A stretch of DNA of 23,797 nt from Candidatus Omnitrophota bacterium (GTDB lineage: Bacteria; Ratteibacteria; UBA8468; B48-G9; JAFGKM01), in assembly GCA_023818745.1 (NCBI GenBank), contig JAMWBY010000012.1, positions 1-23,797 on the forward strand, in the 5' to 3' direction. The stretch's first letter is position 1. Every line of letters begins with the position of its first letter. Position numbers and translations under genes: made by a program. The notes under the pieces were generated by a model, which saw nothing but the letters and a program-made list of their open reading frames with translations, ran no database searches and had not been told where the DNA came from. Positions 22,694 to 23,797 of this stretch are shown piece after piece.

Positions 22694-22698
22694 ATCAA
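22671..22698 (-). promoter_or_regulatory. Promoter of the O-antigen ligase-like gene
   Basis: Minus strand TTGATA (22698-22693), a 16-nt spacer and TAAAAT (22676-22671), 8 nt before ATG at 22662. This predicts a leaderless or nearly leaderless mRNA. Confidence 0.55.
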
Positions 22699-22702
22699 AA
22701 AG

Positions 22703-23215
22703 ATGGATAATTTAAATGAAAAAATTCTAATTGAACTTGCAAAAAATGGAGATAAAGACGCATTCTGCCAATTGATTAAACAGGTAGAAAAAAAATTATT
22801 TAGAGTTGCATATATTATTTCCCCTGAAGATGCAGAAGATATAGTCCAAGATACATTTTTACAAGCATATTCAAGTATTAAAAAATTTAAAGGTCAATCT
22901 TCTTTTTACACCTGGATATACAGAATAATGATGAATTTAATATATAAAAAATATAGAAGGAAAAAGGCAAATTTTAAAAAGTCAATAATAAAGTATGAAA
23001 ATAATAATGATGAGGAATTAAAAGAAAAATTAAGAATTGCACTGACAAAACTCCATCCTAAATATAATCAGATAATAACACTTTTTTATTTTGAAGATTA
23101 TTCAATAAAAGAAATTTCTGAAATTTTAAATATTAAAGAAGGGACTGTGAAATCAAGGATATTCAAGGCAAAAAAATATCTAAAAAAATTTATTGAAAAA
23201 AATGAACCTTTTTAA
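22703..23215 (+). CDS. Second RNA polymerase ECF sigma factor
   Basis: A 170-residue group 4 sigma factor. Region 2 is at about residues 8-75 (SPEDAEDIVQDTFLQAYSSI, then GQSSFYTWIYRIMMNLIYK). Region 4 is at about 108-165 (LHPKYNQIITLFYFEDYSIKEIS, then EGTVKSRIFKAKKYLKK). It differs clearly from the sigma factor at 4820. No Shine-Dalgarno site precedes the ATG; TAAAAT (22688-22693) ends 9 nt upstream, so the mRNA may be leaderless. No good -35 is seen, which would fit self-activation through a different -35. A putative membrane anti-sigma follows 34 nt downstream. Confidence 0.92.
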   Translation: MDNLNEKILIELAKNGDKDAFCQLIKQVEKKLFRVAYIISPEDAEDIVQDTFLQAYSSIKKFKGQSSFYTWIYRIMMNLIYKKYRRKKANFKKSIIKYENNNDEELKEKLRIALTKLHPKYNQIITLFYFEDYSIKEISEILNIKEGTVKSRIFKAKKYLKKFIEKNEPF

Positions 23216-23249
23216 TAAAAAATGGAACTAAATATATAAAGAAGAAAAA

Positions 23250-23771
23250 ATGAAAAATGAGTTTGAAAAAATTGAAAAGGGTTTAAGGTTGCTTAAAGAA
23301 GAAGGTGAAAAAAATATGAGAGATATTGGTTTTGTTAATAAATTTTTGAATGCAATAGAAAAAGAAAAAGTTGTTTTTATTTATTCTAAATGGAATTATT
23401 CTCTTGTTTATTTAACTATTCTTCTTATTTTCTTGAATTTATTTTTCATTCATAAATTAAACTTGCATATTCATAAATTAAACTTGCATAAAGAAAATAT
23501 GGTTGTTTTTAATGACAGAAATATAGAAAATCAGCCCTTAATTATAGAAAAAGAAAAAATAGAAAAAGAAAAAATTGAAATTAAATATATAAAAAAACAA
23601 AATTTAAATAAAGAAAAATTAGTTGAAAAAAATATAGGGGAAGAAAAATTAGAGAAATTTTCTCAACCTTTAAAATTAGAGGAGACAATAAAGTTTACAG
23701 AAGAGATAAATAAACTTTTAGGGTTGTTTACCATAAATCTAAATATAGAGGGTAATAATGGAGAAGGTTAA
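23250..23771 (+). CDS. Putative membrane anti-sigma factor, unknown family
   Basis: A 173-residue protein. It has an acidic/basic helical N-terminus (residues 1-45), one membrane helix (about 50-68), then a periplasmic, very Lys/Glu-rich coiled region (EKEKIEKEKIEIKYIKK). Position right behind an ECF sigma gene and the cytoplasm-TM-periplasm layout suggest an anti-sigma. No HxxxCxxC zinc motif is present and I do not recognise a known family. A 21-bp tandem duplication (23448-23489) repeats HKLNLHI/HKLNLHK just after the membrane helix. Weak SD AAGAAG. The stop overlaps the next gene. Confidence 0.65.
   Translation: MKNEFEKIEKGLRLLKEEGEKNMRDIGFVNKFLNAIEKEKVVFIYSKWNYSLVYLTILLIFLNLFFIHKLNLHIHKLNLHKENMVVFNDRNIENQPLIIEKEKIEKEKIEIKYIKKQNLNKEKLVEKNIGEEKLEKFSQPLKLEETIKFTEEINKLLGLFTINLNIEGNNGEG
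23448..23489 (+). repeat. 21-bp perfect tandem duplication inside the putative anti-sigma gene
   Basis: Two exact copies of a 21-bp unit (23448-23468 and 23469-23489, beginning ATTCATAAATT and ending CTTGCAT). The length is a multiple of three, so it adds seven residues in frame. Confidence 0.95.
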
Positions 23772-23797
23772 ATTTTTATTTATTTTTTTAATTATCG
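23758..23797 (+). CDS. Start of a further exported protein, cut by window edge
   Basis: ATG at 23758 opens MEKVKFLFIFLII, a typical signal-peptide start, and stays open to the end of the window (13 codons). It overlaps the putative anti-sigma stop by 14 nt and GGGTAATA precedes it, suggesting translational coupling. It is probably the third gene of the second sigma operon. The product cannot be named. Confidence 0.55.
   Translation, partial: MEKVKFLFIFLII

Noticed and set aside
23448..23489. Short repeats as a CRISPR-like array
   Set aside because: Only two copies, directly adjacent without spacers, and inside a coding frame.

Overview
The window is 23.8 kb of very AT-rich, densely coded bacterial DNA with one tRNA and no insertion sequence, phage gene or CRISPR array. 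The envelope genes (an LpxL/HtrB-type acyltransferase, LptF and LptG, an O-antigen ligase-like protein, ExbD and TonB) point to a diderm bacterium with LPS. The Lys/Glu/Ile-rich proteins and low GC would suit a thermophile or an uncultured AT-rich lineage, but the phylum cannot be fixed from this sequence.

Layout. 1-4590 (minus): a HEAT-like secreted protein, a UroD-superfamily protein, then dnaX, ybaB/ebfC and recR (the usual replication/repair cluster), leading into an acyltransferase gene cut by the window edge. 4820-7111 (plus): an ECF sigma factor, its zinc-finger anti-sigma, a small heat-shock protein whose ribosome binding site is buried in a long hairpin, a G8/C7 terminator, and thioredoxin reductase. 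12575-7114 (minus): one long run of exbD, tonB, a membrane zinc-ribbon protein, a winged-helix protein, tRNA-Gln(CTG), ferredoxin, a TPR/L,D-transpeptidase/NTF2-like protein, trpE and trpG. comF lies just upstream of it. 13278-20666 (plus): lptF-lptG, then glyS-glyA-dCMP deaminase-recJ. 22662-20659 (minus): O-antigen ligase-like/TPR protein, then rpmB. 22703-end (plus): a second ECF sigma factor, a putative membrane anti-sigma and the start of another exported protein.

Three themes stand out. First, translation signals are mixed. Several genes have strong Shine-Dalgarno (SD) sites, but exbD, lptF, the O-antigen ligase and the second sigma factor have none, and have a -10-like element only 6-9 nt before the ATG, as expected for leaderless mRNAs. 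Two genes (comF and the left-edge acyltransferase) have no ATG, GTG or TTG that could start the whole conserved protein. Second, the hsp20 leader hairpin looks like an RNA thermometer: one strand is nearly a copy of the 16S rRNA 3' tail. Third, there are two separate ECF sigma/anti-sigma modules, one running straight into hsp20. I see no clearly new multi-gene defence or metabolic system. The best novelty candidates are the hsp20 leader and the leaderless/non-AUG initiation pattern.
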